Under the pieces are notes generated by a model. The model saw nothing but the letters and a program-made list of their open reading frames with translations, did not search any database and was not told the origin of the DNA. From the NCBI GenBank assembly GCA_003611805.1, contig RAYM01000011.1:124001-188000 (forward strand): a stretch of 64,000 nucleotides of DNA, read 5' to 3'. The translations under genes and the position numbers were made by a program. This document shows positions 8,397 to 16,551 of the stretch, in pieces; the first letter of the stretch is position 1, and the number at the start of each line of letters is the position of its first letter. Source of the DNA: a bacterium 1xD42-87 (lineage in GTDB: Bacteria; Bacillota; Clostridia; Lachnospirales; Lachnospiraceae).

Positions 8397-9884
8397 ATGG
8401 AAGTTTTATACAGCAGCACCAGGGACGGCAGGGAAAAGATCACGGCGTCCCGCGCTATTTTGAAGGGGTTGTCTGAGGATGGCGGCTTGTTTGTGCCGGA
8501 TCACATCCCGGCGCTTTCCTGCTCCATGAAGGAGCTTGCAGGGAAGGGCTATCAGGAGACTGCCTATGAGGTGATGAAGCTGTTTCTGACAGATTTTACG
8601 GAGGAAGAGCTCAAGTCATGTATTGCGCGCGCTTACGATGAGAAGTTTGACACGGAAGTGATTGCGCCTCTTGTGGAGGCGGAGGGCGCGTATTATCTGG
8701 AACTGTTCCACGGAGCGACCATCGCGTTCAAGGATATGGCGCTGTCGATTCTGCCCCATCTGATGATCACTTCCGCGAAGAAGAACCATGTGGAGAACGA
8801 GATCGTGATTCTGACAGCAACCTCGGGCGATACGGGCAAGGCGGCTCTGGCGGGTTTTGCAGATGTGTCTGGCACGAAGATCATCGTGTTTTATCCGAAG
8901 AACGGCGTCAGCCCGATTCAGGAGAAGCAGATGGTGACCCAGAAGGGTGACAATACCTTTGTGGTTGGTATCCACGGCAATTTTGACGACGCCCAGACAG
9001 GCGTGAAAGCGCTTTTTAACGATAAGAAGCTTGCGGGGGAGATGGCAGCGCATGGGTTACAGTTTTCGTCCGCAAATTCCATCAATATCGGCAGACTGGT
9101 GCCGCAGGTGGTCTACTATGTGTACGCCTACGCGCAGCTTTTGAAGGAAGAGAAGATTGCGGACGGGGAAAAGATCAATGTGGTTGTCCCCACGGGAAAC
9201 TTCGGAAATATTCTGGCGGCGTTTTATGCGAAGATTATGGGCGTACCGATAGGTAAGCTGATCTGTGCATCCAACGAAAACAAGGTGCTCTACGATTTCT
9301 TCCAGACGGGAGATTACGACAGAAACCGGGAGTTTAAGCTCACAAGTTCCCCTTCGATGGATATACTGATTTCCAGCAACCTGGAGAGACTGATCTACCG
9401 CATCGCGGGCAGCGACCCGGAGAAGAATGCCGCTATGATGAAGAGCCTGTCCGAGCAGGGCCGTTATCAGATTACAGCGGAAATGAGAGAGCAGCTTGCC
9501 GATTTCTACGGGAATTTTGCGGACGAGACGGAGACTGCAGACAGAATCAGGAGCATGTATGAAAATACGGGCTATGTGCTCGACACCCACACGGCGGTGG
9601 CGAGCGCGGTGTATCAGAAATACGTGTCTGACACGAAGGATGAGACGAAGACGGTGATCGCTTCCACGGCGAGTCCTTTCAAGTTTACGAGAAGCGTGAT
9701 GAACGCCATCGACCCGAAGTATGACGCCATGGGTGATTTTGAGCTGGTGGATGAGTTGTCTAAAATCGGCAATGTGGCGGTGCCGAAGGCGATTGAGGAG
9801 ATTCGCACCGCGCCGGTGCTGCACGACCATGTGTGCGACAAGACGGAGATGAAGGCGGCTGTGAAGCAGTTTCTCGGTATTTAA
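8397..9884 (+). CDS. thrC: threonine synthase
   Basis: A 495-residue pyridoxal-phosphate enzyme that converts O-phosphohomoserine to threonine. The PLP lysine is K112 in ELFHGATIAFKDMAL. TATSGDTGKAAL (phosphate binding) follows, and NPxxSxNS is represented by SSANSINIGR. Length and N-terminus (YSSTRDG, SEDGGLFVPD) match the longer class of threonine synthase found in Firmicutes, E. coli and yeast. It stands alone as a single-gene unit with its own promoter and a strong hairpin terminator after it; no other threonine genes are nearby. Confidence 0.95.
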   Translation: MEVLYSSTRDGREKITASRAILKGLSEDGGLFVPDHIPALSCSMKELAGKGYQETAYEVMKLFLTDFTEEELKSCIARAYDEKFDTEVIAPLVEAEGAYYLELFHGATIAFKDMALSILPHLMITSAKKNHVENEIVILTATSGDTGKAALAGFADVSGTKIIVFYPKNGVSPIQEKQMVTQKGDNTFVVGIHGNFDDAQTGVKALFNDKKLAGEMAAHGLQFSSANSINIGRLVPQVVYYVYAYAQLLKEEKIADGEKINVVVPTGNFGNILAAFYAKIMGVPIGKLICASNENKVLYDFFQTGDYDRNREFKLTSSPSMDILISSNLERLIYRIAGSDPEKNAAMMKSLSEQGRYQITAEMREQLADFYGNFADETETADRIRSMYENTGYVLDTHTAVASAVYQKYVSDTKDETKTVIASTASPFKFTRSVMNAIDPKYDAMGDFELVDELSKIGNVAVPKAIEEIRTAPVLHDHVCDKTEMKAAVKQFLGI

Positions 9885-9935
9885 CAGGGCGCGGGAATCC
9901 ACAGGAAACATAGGAGAGAAGAGTAAGCGAAAAAA

Positions 9936-9982
9936 GAAAGAGCATTGTGCGGTTGTCCGATTTTGCACAATGCTCTTAATTG
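9936..9982. terminator. bidirectional terminator between thrC and citrate synthase
   Basis: A 13-bp perfect stem, AAGAGCATTGTGC (9938-9950) pairing with 9965-9977. An A-rich run lies on the left (a U-tract for minus-strand transcripts). It serves the convergent thrC and citrate synthase genes. Confidence 0.8.
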
Positions 9983-9999
9983 TTTCAACTTATAACCGA

Positions 10000-11370
10000 T
10001 CAGGCGTCTCTCTCTGACAGCTTCTGATAGTCCCGATCCACGCAGATCGTCTTGTAGGCGGGACGGATGATCTTGCCGTTGTTTGCCAGCTCCTCCATAC
10101 GGTGTGCACTCCAGCCGACGATTCTGGCGATGGCGAAGATGGGTGTGTACAGTTCCATCGGCAGATTCAGCATACTGTAAACGAAGCCGGAGTAGAAATC
10201 CACGTTGATATTGACGCCCTTGTAGATGGGACGCTCCTCCGCGATCAATTCCGGAGAAAGTCTTTCTACCAGATTATAGAGTGCAAATTCGTCGTGTAAT
10301 CCTTTTTCATTGGACAGCCGTTCCACGAAGGATTTAAAAATGACGGCACGGGGATCGGATTTTGAGTACACGGCATGTCCGACACCATAGATCAGCCCGG
10401 CATGGTCAAAGGCTTCCTTATGCAGGAGTTTTTTCAAATAGTCCGCCACCTGTCCTTCATTGCTCCAGTCGGAGACTTCCCGTTTCATCTCTTCAAACAT
10501 CTTCACTACTTTGATATTGGCGCCGCCGTGGCGGGGACCTTTCAGGGAGCCGATTGCCGCCGCGATCACGGAATAAGTGTCCGTCAGGGATGAGGTAACC
10601 ACATGAGTGGTGAAGGAAGAGTTATTACCGCCGCCGTGCTCCATATGCAGGATCAGGGCGATATCCAGAACCTTTGCCTCCAGAGGTGTGTATTTATTGT
10701 CCGGTCGCAGAATATGTAAAATATTCTCTGCATTTGACAGATGCGGCTGGGGCTGGTGAATGTATAGGCTTTCTCCGTTATGGTAATGGTTGTAAGCCTG
10801 ATAGCCATAGATGGAAAGCATCGGGAAAAGCGCGATCAGCTGCAGACACTGTCTGAGGACGTTGGGCAGGGAGGTGTCGTCTGCCCTGTCGTCGTAGGAG
10901 TAGAGCGTCAGCACGCATCTCGCCAACGTATTCATCATATCATTGCTGGGCGCCTTCATAATGATATCGCGCACAAAGCTGGTGGGCAGGGAGCGGTAGC
11001 TGTTTAAAAGCTTTGTAAAGTCCTCCAGTTCTTTCTTATCCGGCAGCTTGTCAAATAAGAGAAGATAAGTGACTTCCTCGAAGCCGAAACGACCGTCCGC
11101 AGAAAAACCGTTTACCAGATCCTGCACATTATATCCCCGGTAAAAGAGTTTGCCGTGTGTGGGCACCTGTACGCCGTCCACGATTTTATTGGCGCGTACA
11201 TCGGAAATGTTGGTTAAACCCGCCAGCACGCCTTTACCGTTCAAATCTCTCAAGCCGCGCTTAACGTCATATTTTGTGAATAGCTCCGTATCGATAATGC
11301 CAGCCTGTTCGCTCATATTCGCAAGCCGCATAATTTCGGGGGTAATTTCAGAAAAACTATTCTGTTCCAT
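10000..11370 (-). CDS. citrate synthase
   Basis: A 456-residue citrate/methylcitrate synthase of the longer clostridial form. Catalytic-region motifs are HMEHGGGNNSSF, SLKGPRHGGAN (active-site His region) and GVGHAVYSKSDPRA (second His), with a late Asp region. It condenses oxaloacetate with acetyl-CoA. In clostridia this serves glutamate synthesis through the oxidative branch. The gene is transcribed divergently from the flagellin gene and convergently to thrC. A candidate promoter and a 5'-UTR hairpin lie upstream. gltA would be the usual symbol, but synteny with aconitase and isocitrate dehydrogenase is absent here. Confidence 0.93.
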   Translation of the reverse strand: MEQNSFSEITPEIMRLANMSEQAGIIDTELFTKYDVKRGLRDLNGKGVLAGLTNISDVRANKIVDGVQVPTHGKLFYRGYNVQDLVNGFSADGRFGFEEVTYLLLFDKLPDKKELEDFTKLLNSYRSLPTSFVRDIIMKAPSNDMMNTLARCVLTLYSYDDRADDTSLPNVLRQCLQLIALFPMLSIYGYQAYNHYHNGESLYIHQPQPHLSNAENILHILRPDNKYTPLEAKVLDIALILHMEHGGGNNSSFTTHVVTSSLTDTYSVIAAAIGSLKGPRHGGANIKVVKMFEEMKREVSDWSNEGQVADYLKKLLHKEAFDHAGLIYGVGHAVYSKSDPRAVIFKSFVERLSNEKGLHDEFALYNLVERLSPELIAEERPIYKGVNINVDFYSGFVYSMLNLPMELYTPIFAIARIVGWSAHRMEELANNGKIIRPAYKTICVDRDYQKLSERDA

Positions 11371-11416
11371 TTACGTACCTCCTTCTTCAAAAACTGCTGT
11401 AGCTTTGTGACAAAAA

Positions 11417-11447
11417 CGGTGCATGGGTACGGTTCACCCTTGCACCG
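11417..11447 (-). promoter_or_regulatory. hairpin at the 5' end of the citrate synthase transcript
   Basis: CGGTGCA (11417-11423) pairs with 11441-11447, and after one mismatch GGGT pairs with ACCC: an 11-bp stem with a 7-base loop. It lies immediately downstream of the candidate minus-strand promoter, so it would be at or near the transcript start, about 50 bases before the start codon region. It could be an operator or an RNA-stability hairpin. Confidence 0.45.
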
Positions 11448-11455
11448 ACTTCATT

Positions 11456-11485
11456 ATCATACCATGAAAAATGTGGCAGAAACAA
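11456..11485 (-). promoter_or_regulatory. candidate promoter of citrate synthase
   Basis: Read on the minus strand, TTGTTT (complement of 11480-11485) and TATGAT (complement of 11456-11461) are 18 bases apart. The elements are imperfect. Confidence 0.4.
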
Positions 11486-11619
11486 GGAAAATCAGTAATT
11501 TAACAAATATTTAATATTATGTTAACAAAATGCACATACGAAATAGTAAAATAGTACCAGACAAGAATGCGTACAGTTCAGGCATTCATAGTTTTTAGGA
11601 AATTTTTCCTATTTTCTGT

Positions 11620-11648
11620 TTGTGTTTTCAGGCGGAAGGCGGTATAAT
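11620..11648 (+). promoter_or_regulatory. candidate sigma-A promoter of the flagellin-like gene
   Basis: TTGTGT (11620-11625), 17 bases, then a perfect TATAAT (11643-11648). This is a housekeeping-type promoter; no sigma-D/28 motif (TAAA...GCCGATAA) is seen, unlike usual for flagellin genes. Confidence 0.55.
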
Positions 11649-11733
11649 ATAGTAAACGTCTAATGAAATCGGACAGAAAGCGCATAAATGCGTGTTTGCG
11701 AGTCAGATAATAACATGAGGAAGGAGCATGCAT

Positions 11734-12501
11734 ATGAGAATAGGTGCGGTATCACCACAAAAAAGTCTTTTCTGGTCATATTCCCATCTCTCCAGCGGAA
11801 AGCGGATCAACACTGCGAAAGATGACGCGGCAGGGCTCGCCATTGCGAACAGAATGAAAATGCAGGAGACCGGGTATAAGGTTGGCGCAGATAATGCCGG
11901 GATGGCGATAGGCGCTTCCAATGTGGCGGAAGGCGCGCTGGGCGGCATGTCAGATTATTTACAGAGAATCCGGGAGCTTGCTGTGCGTTCCATGAACGGC
12001 ATCAATTCCGATGCGGATAAGCAGGTTTACCAGAAAGAGATCGACCAGCTCAAGCAGGGTATAGAAGGGCTGGCAAGAAATACCAGTTTTAACGAGCAGA
12101 AGCTTTTGGACGGCAGTATGGCGGATATGGCGATTGCGACTTCGCCGAACGGCGGCGGTATGCATATCCAGATGGAAAATTCCACGCTGGAGGCTCTCGG
12201 CATCGCCGGTCTGGACGTTACCTCAAAGGATTTCAGTCTGGATTCCATAGACAAGGCACTGGATATGGTTTCCGAGCGCAGGAGCAGTCTGGGCGCGTCC
12301 ACGAATGCGCTGCAGTATACGCGCAATTTAAACAATTCCGCGGCGATTAATCAGCTTTCCGCAAGGAGTCGTCTGGAGGATCTGGATTTCCCGAAGGCGA
12401 TTGCGAAAAAGAAACAGGATGAGGTGTTCGGACAGTATCGGATAGCTATGCTGAGGCGGCAGATGGATGAGAAGAGGAAGTCTACAATGGCGTTTTTCTG
12501 A
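11734..12501 (+). CDS. short orphan flagellin-like protein
   Basis: A 255-residue flagellin homologue. Flagellin D1 motifs are clear: LSSGKRINTAKDDAAGLAIA near the start and the central IRELAVRSMNGI and NTSFNEQKLLDG. The start, MRIGAVSPQKSLFW, is shorter than the normal MRINxNxxAL D0 helix. The C-terminus has RSSLGAS and a degenerate LEDLDFPKAIAKKKQDEV, where SRIRDxDMAxE is expected, and ends KSTMAFF rather than in the usual Q/L-rich D0 helix. No hypervariable middle is present. The ATG at 11734 is preferred over that at 11728 because AAGGAG (11721-11726) is 7 bases away from it. No other flagellar gene lies in the window. Polymerisation into a filament seems doubtful. Confidence 0.85.
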   Translation: MRIGAVSPQKSLFWSYSHLSSGKRINTAKDDAAGLAIANRMKMQETGYKVGADNAGMAIGASNVAEGALGGMSDYLQRIRELAVRSMNGINSDADKQVYQKEIDQLKQGIEGLARNTSFNEQKLLDGSMADMAIATSPNGGGMHIQMENSTLEALGIAGLDVTSKDFSLDSIDKALDMVSERRSSLGASTNALQYTRNLNNSAAINQLSARSRLEDLDFPKAIAKKKQDEVFGQYRIAMLRRQMDEKRKSTMAFF

Positions 12502-12534
12502 TTTTATCGGGAGAGTGCGTCGCATTTTGGTCTA

Positions 12535-12563
12535 TTGACTTTTTAATGGCTGTCTGAGATAAT
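12535..12563 (+). promoter_or_regulatory. sigma-A promoter of pckA
   Basis: TTGACT (12535-12540), 17-base spacer, GATAAT (12558-12563). The leader of roughly 90 bases contains TTCCGGGGAA (12597-12606), a small palindromic segment, before an AAGGAGGAG ribosome site. Confidence 0.65.
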
Positions 12564-12661
12564 AGCGTGAGAACTACATGTGAGGGACATTCGGGATTCC
12601 GGGGAATCATTCCCCGGATATTCCGTGAACCAATACAATTTTTAAGGAGGAGAACGTAAAA

Positions 12662-14377
12662 ATGGCAACAAAAGCGTATTATCCCATTTCCGAGATTGGC
12701 GCCGGCAAGGTTGGTTTTTCCAAAACCCGTTCCATTATTGAGGCGGCATTCTACGGGAACAACGTAGTTAAGGTTAACACCTTGAGAGAGGCATATGAGC
12801 TGGCAAAGAATTCACCCGGTACCGTGGTGACTGATATGCCGATTAAGGACGGCGAGACTTTCGGTCTTCCTGCAGATGCAAAGGTTCTGTTATTCAACGA
12901 CGGCGCGGTAACCGGCCGTTATGCGGCAGCACGCCGTATTAAGGGCGAGCCCGGTGTGGATGAAACGAAGCTGGATAAAGTGGTTATGGACGCGATCTAT
13001 GAGACTCGCTGGAAAACCATGTATCATGCAGAGTGCTTTGTAGGTCTTGATACTGAGTTTATGGCAAAGGCTCACCTTCTGATTCCGGAAGGAGAGGAGA
13101 ATCTGCTTTACAACTGGATGATTAACTTCCAGTATATGTCTGACGAGTACGTAAAGATGTACAAGAAATCCCAGCCGATCGGCGGTGGCAATGAGCCTGA
13201 TATCTATATTTTCTCTGATCCCCAGTGGGCACCCCACGAGGCTCCCGATGTGGATTATAGCTGCTTAAGCGATCCGCTGACTCTGTGCTACTTCGATACG
13301 AACCAGAACTGCGCTGCAATCCTCGGTATGAAATACTTTGGTGAGCACAAGAAGGGTACTCTGACCATGGCATGGGCTCTTGCTAACAGAAACGGTTATG
13401 CATCCTGCCACGGCGGACAGAAAGAGTACTCCTTAGAGGGCGGCAAGAAGTTCGTTGCTTCCGTTTATGGTCTGTCAGGTTCCGGTAAGTCCACCCTGAC
13501 CCATGCAAAGCATGATGGCAAATACGATGCGTTCGGCGGTATTAAGGTGCTTCACGATGACGCGTTCATCATCAACAGTGATACCTGCGCATCCATCGCT
13601 CTGGAGCCTACTTATTTCGATAAGACGGCAGATTACCCGACTGGCTGCCCGGACAACGAGTATCTGTTATCCGCACAGAACTGCTCCTGCACCATGGACA
13701 GCGAGGGCAAGATCCAACTCGTAACCGAGGATATCAGAAACGGTAATGGTCGTGCGATCAAGTCCAAATTATGGTCTCCTAACCGTGTAGATAAGATCGA
13801 TGCACCTGTAAATGCGATCTTCTGGATTATGAAGGATCCTACCATTCCGCCGATCGTTAAGCTGAAAGGTTCCGCGCTTGCATCCGTTATGGGCGCTACG
13901 CTGGCTACCAAGACTTCCACGGCGGAGCGTGTTGCGGCAGGCACCGACCTGAATGCAATTCGTATCGTACCTTATGCTAACCCGTTCAGAACTTATCCTC
14001 TGGTTAACGACTATGAGAAGTTCAAGAAGCTGGTTGAGGAGAAGAACGTAGACTGCTACATCGTGAATACCGGTGACTTCATGGGCCACAAGTGCCAGAA
14101 GGAAGATACGCTTGGCATCCTTGAGACCATCGTTGAGGGCAAGGCGAAATTCGAGCAGTGGGGTCCTTTCGAGGATATCGAGATCATGAACGACTGGAGC
14201 GGCAAGACAGGCGACTTCACACCTGATTTGAATGATGCTGATTACAAGGCACAGTTAAAGAGCGCTCTGCAGACCCGTGTGGATGCAGTTAAGGGCTTTG
14301 CTGAGAAGAAGGAAGGTTATGATAAGCTTCCTGACGAGGCGCTGGCAGCACTTGAGAAGCTGGTGAACGCTCTGTAA
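12662..14377 (+). CDS. pckA: phosphoenolpyruvate carboxykinase (ATP)
   Basis: A 571-residue ATP-dependent PEP carboxykinase, interconverting oxaloacetate plus ATP and PEP plus CO2 plus ADP. The kinase P-loop GLSGSGKST is at about residues 271-279. HDDAFI (metal-binding region) and an arginine-containing substrate region follow. The N-terminal part contains RIKGEPGVDE as in the family. In anaerobic gut Firmicutes this enzyme often runs in the carboxylating direction to make oxaloacetate. It has a strong ribosome site (AAGGAGGAG) and highly biased codons, consistent with high expression. It is a single-gene unit with its own promoter and terminator. Confidence 0.96.
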   Translation: MATKAYYPISEIGAGKVGFSKTRSIIEAAFYGNNVVKVNTLREAYELAKNSPGTVVTDMPIKDGETFGLPADAKVLLFNDGAVTGRYAAARRIKGEPGVDETKLDKVVMDAIYETRWKTMYHAECFVGLDTEFMAKAHLLIPEGEENLLYNWMINFQYMSDEYVKMYKKSQPIGGGNEPDIYIFSDPQWAPHEAPDVDYSCLSDPLTLCYFDTNQNCAAILGMKYFGEHKKGTLTMAWALANRNGYASCHGGQKEYSLEGGKKFVASVYGLSGSGKSTLTHAKHDGKYDAFGGIKVLHDDAFIINSDTCASIALEPTYFDKTADYPTGCPDNEYLLSAQNCSCTMDSEGKIQLVTEDIRNGNGRAIKSKLWSPNRVDKIDAPVNAIFWIMKDPTIPPIVKLKGSALASVMGATLATKTSTAERVAAGTDLNAIRIVPYANPFRTYPLVNDYEKFKKLVEEKNVDCYIVNTGDFMGHKCQKEDTLGILETIVEGKAKFEQWGPFEDIEIMNDWSGKTGDFTPDLNDADYKAQLKSALQTRVDAVKGFAEKKEGYDKLPDEALAALEKLVNAL

Positions 14378-14410
14378 TTGATACAGGCAATTTTATAAAG
14401 GCAGTAAGAG

Positions 14411-14449
14411 TGTATCCGGGAATCAGCTGATTTTCGGATACATTTTTTG
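14411..14449 (+). terminator. terminator of pckA
   Basis: TGTATCCG (14411-14418) pairs with CGGATACA (14435-14442), followed directly by a run of T. A canonical intrinsic terminator. Confidence 0.85.
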
Positions 14450-14516
14450 TATCGCGGAATTCGGAATGCCGGGCAAAGTGGGACATTACATATCGTAATT
14501 GCGGTTTTGTGAATAG

Positions 14517-14948
14517 ATGAAGAGTCTTGCGGCTACTGTCGGAATTGTGACATTGTCACGTATGGCTAAAGTCTTGGAATCTGCGGCAAAAGATGGTAAA
14601 ATAGATACGGTCACATCCATGACGGATATTTTTCTGGAGGAGTGGCGCAGTTACCGCCAGAAGCTGCAGGGAGTCTTTGGCATTGGGACTGAGGAGAGGA
14701 AGGAAATTAGCGATCCTTCGGTGATACAGGCGCTTTTGGAGATGGTGCGTATCAGTATGCAGGAGATGGACATTGACCGTGCCGATGAACTGATGGGGCA
14801 GCTGCGGGAGTATGCTTACCCGGATGAACTGGAAAAGAACATACATATCGAGGCGGTGCTGAAACTAAAGCCGGCAGGATATATGTTAAAGCCGCCTGTG
14901 AAGGAGAAACTGCTTGCAGAGATTGACAAAATTTTAAATGCCGGATAA
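14517..14948 (+). pseudogene. remnant of an Hpt-domain signalling protein, 5' truncated
   Basis: The 143-residue frame opens with MKSLAATVGIVTLSRMAKVLE, which matches the second half of a histidine phosphotransfer (Hpt) helix. In intact Hpt domains the phospho-accepting His stands a few residues ahead of this LKSLAA stretch. Here the codon before the ATG is a stop (TAG, 14514-14516), so the His is missing. No ribosome site precedes the ATG. The remaining part (Hpt C-terminal helix then a helical tail) is otherwise open and coherent, so the loss may be recent or the residual protein may still be made. It stands directly upstream of the diguanylate cyclase gene, suggesting both once formed one sensory unit. 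Confidence 0.6.
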
Positions 14949-15007
14949 GCGGTAAACGGGTAGGAGACAGTGGAGTTTGAAAACGATCTGGGAGATGGGG
15001 GAAGGAT

Positions 15008-16243
15008 ATGTATCATTGCGAAATTTGTTTTTATTTGATTACAGAACAGGATGAGTTATTTGAAATGTTGAAACAGATGCCGCAGTTTCTTCGCTTTTCA
15101 CATGAATTTCACAAGAGCGTCCGCGCAGAGGAAGCACTGACCGGCAGGGCGGATGTGATTCTGGCGGATATGCGGCAGGTGGATGCGGCAGAGACGCTTG
15201 CGTTTCTGCTTTCCCATAAGCGGAAAGACGCGGAGCTGATTGTGCTGGCGGATCAGGAGCAGACTGCTCTTCTGACCACAAAAGATGATGCGGAGGAAAT
15301 TACAGATATCTGGGTGACGCCTTTGACGGAGGCGGAGTTCCAGTTTCGCCTGACCCGCTGGCAGAAGACTTATAAAATGGGCAAGGACTTCTGGCAGACA
15401 CAGAGTTACCTTGACACAACGATCAACAGCGTGCCACATTTGATCTGGTACAAGGACAAAGAGGGCGCGCACATGAAAGTCAATGAGGCGTTCTGCAAGG
15501 CGGTCAATAAGACGATGGAGCAGATCGAGGGACGGGGACATTACTATATCTGGGATATTGACCCGGAGGAGTATGCCAAAGGTGAATTTATCTGTATGGA
15601 ATCGGAGTACGAGGTGATGGAGAAGCGGGAGACCTGTATTTTCGATGAGACGGTAAAAATCGGGGACAGTATGCGAGAGCTGAAAACCTATAAGTCGCCT
15701 TTGCTTGATCTGGACGGCAGCGTTATGGGAACCGTGGGCGTTGCGATTGATGTGACGCAGGAACGGCTCTATGAGCAGATGATGATTAAGAACGCGAATA
15801 CGGACTTCCTCACAGGTCTGTTTAACAGACGGTATGTGTATGAGTTTATCGACAAACAGGAGGATGGTCATCTGGCGGTGTTCTGCATTGATCTGGATCA
15901 CTTTAAGAGCGTCAATGATATCTACGGGCACCATGAAGGTGACAAGGCGCTGGTTCTCACGGCAAAGACGCTTCAGGAATGTTTGCCGGAAAGTCTGATT
16001 GCACGCATGGGAGGCGATGAGTTTCTGGTGGTGATAACCGGAGCACATACGGAGGAGGAAGTTGAGCAGACGAGGAAAATGATCAAGGAACGGCTTGACG
16101 GAGAATACGTGAAACATGAAAATTTCCAAAAAATTTCCGCCAGCGTGGGAGCCGCTTATTCGCAGACAGGGAAGGAAACATTCCATCACTTATTCCATAG
16201 AGCCGATGAAATGATGTATCGGGAGAAGGAAAGCAACAGATAA
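15008..16243 (+). CDS. diguanylate cyclase with receiver-like and PAS domains
   Basis: A 411-residue signalling protein. Residues 1-120 look like a degenerate receiver domain (ILADMRQVDAAETLAFLLSH). Residues about 135-255 form a PAS domain (TINSVPHLIWYKDKEGAHMKVNEAF, then VGVAIDVTQERLYE). Residues 265-411 are a GGDEF domain beginning NTDFLTGLFNRRYV, with intact MGGDEFLVV (about residue 338), so cyclic di-GMP synthesis from two GTP is expected. The four residues at the I-site position (LPES) do not match RxxD, so product inhibition through that site is unlikely. No membrane segment is seen, so the protein is cytosolic. AAGGAT precedes the start. A PilZ receptor is encoded about 16 kb downstream. 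Confidence 0.9.
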   Translation: MYHCEICFYLITEQDELFEMLKQMPQFLRFSHEFHKSVRAEEALTGRADVILADMRQVDAAETLAFLLSHKRKDAELIVLADQEQTALLTTKDDAEEITDIWVTPLTEAEFQFRLTRWQKTYKMGKDFWQTQSYLDTTINSVPHLIWYKDKEGAHMKVNEAFCKAVNKTMEQIEGRGHYYIWDIDPEEYAKGEFICMESEYEVMEKRETCIFDETVKIGDSMRELKTYKSPLLDLDGSVMGTVGVAIDVTQERLYEQMMIKNANTDFLTGLFNRRYVYEFIDKQEDGHLAVFCIDLDHFKSVNDIYGHHEGDKALVLTAKTLQECLPESLIARMGGDEFLVVITGAHTEEEVEQTRKMIKERLDGEYVKHENFQKISASVGAAYSQTGKETFHHLFHRADEMMYREKESNR

Positions 16244-16262
16244 AGAGTGGTAAAAAATTCTG

Positions 16263-16291
16263 TTGTATTTCGCGGTCAATTCGGATATAAT
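16263..16291 (+). promoter_or_regulatory. sigma-A promoter of the putative 6S RNA
   Basis: TTGTAT (16263-16268), 17-base spacer, perfect TATAAT (16286-16291). Transcription would begin near 16298. Confidence 0.6.
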
Positions 16292-16297
16292 AGATGT

Positions 16298-16528
16298 AAC
16301 CTGAAATGCACGATAAGTCTTGTTATTTTGAACCTACAGATACTTTAAACGGGATTCCTACATTGTCATATAGATGTCAGGCCTCCAGCCTTTGGGCATT
16401 ACGCAGTGGAAGACAGAAGTATGGTTGCGGTTACCCACCTAGCGTTGCTAGGAGTCAAAATACAAGATCCGGCATTTTGGGGGAATATACAAAAGATGGA
16501 AAAGCAGTCGTCATGTGCGGCTGCTTTT
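16298..16528 (+). ncRNA. ssrS: probable 6S RNA (SsrS-like structured RNA)
   Basis: A non-coding segment with its own promoter and terminator. A closing stem of 13 bp with one bulge pairs TCTTG-TATTTTGA (16318-16331) with TCAAAATA-CAAGA (16455-16467). Just inside the 3' arm sits a small hairpin CCTAGC-gtt-GCTAGG, followed by AGTC. The centre is a long, weakly paired region, the layout of 6S RNA, which binds sigma-A RNA polymerase by imitating an open promoter. The identification comes from architecture and recalled family resemblance, not from an alignment. A reading frame runs through this RNA into the next gene, but the protein start there is 16552. It may be processed from a transcript that also reads into the dehydrogenase gene. 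Confidence 0.6.
16500..16528 (+). terminator. terminator hairpin of the structured RNA
   Basis: AAAAGCAG (16500-16507) pairs with CTGCTTTT (16521-16528), with further pairs inside. The U-run is built into the stem end and is short, so readthrough into the downstream gene is possible. Confidence 0.55.
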
Positions 16529-16551
16529 GCAAGTATGGAGGTATGAGTAGA

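Noticed and set aside
9057..9968. 303-residue frame antisense to threonine synthase
   Set aside because: Composition (His/Arg-rich) is that of a shadow of a real gene; thrC is certain.
15098..16189. 363-residue frame antisense to the diguanylate cyclase
   Set aside because: No start signal or family; the opposite strand carries clear GGDEF and PAS domains.
16306..16551. Open frame leading into diaminopimelate dehydrogenase, giving an 82-residue extension
   Set aside because: It crosses the structured RNA and its terminator; GGAGG and family length support ATG 16552.
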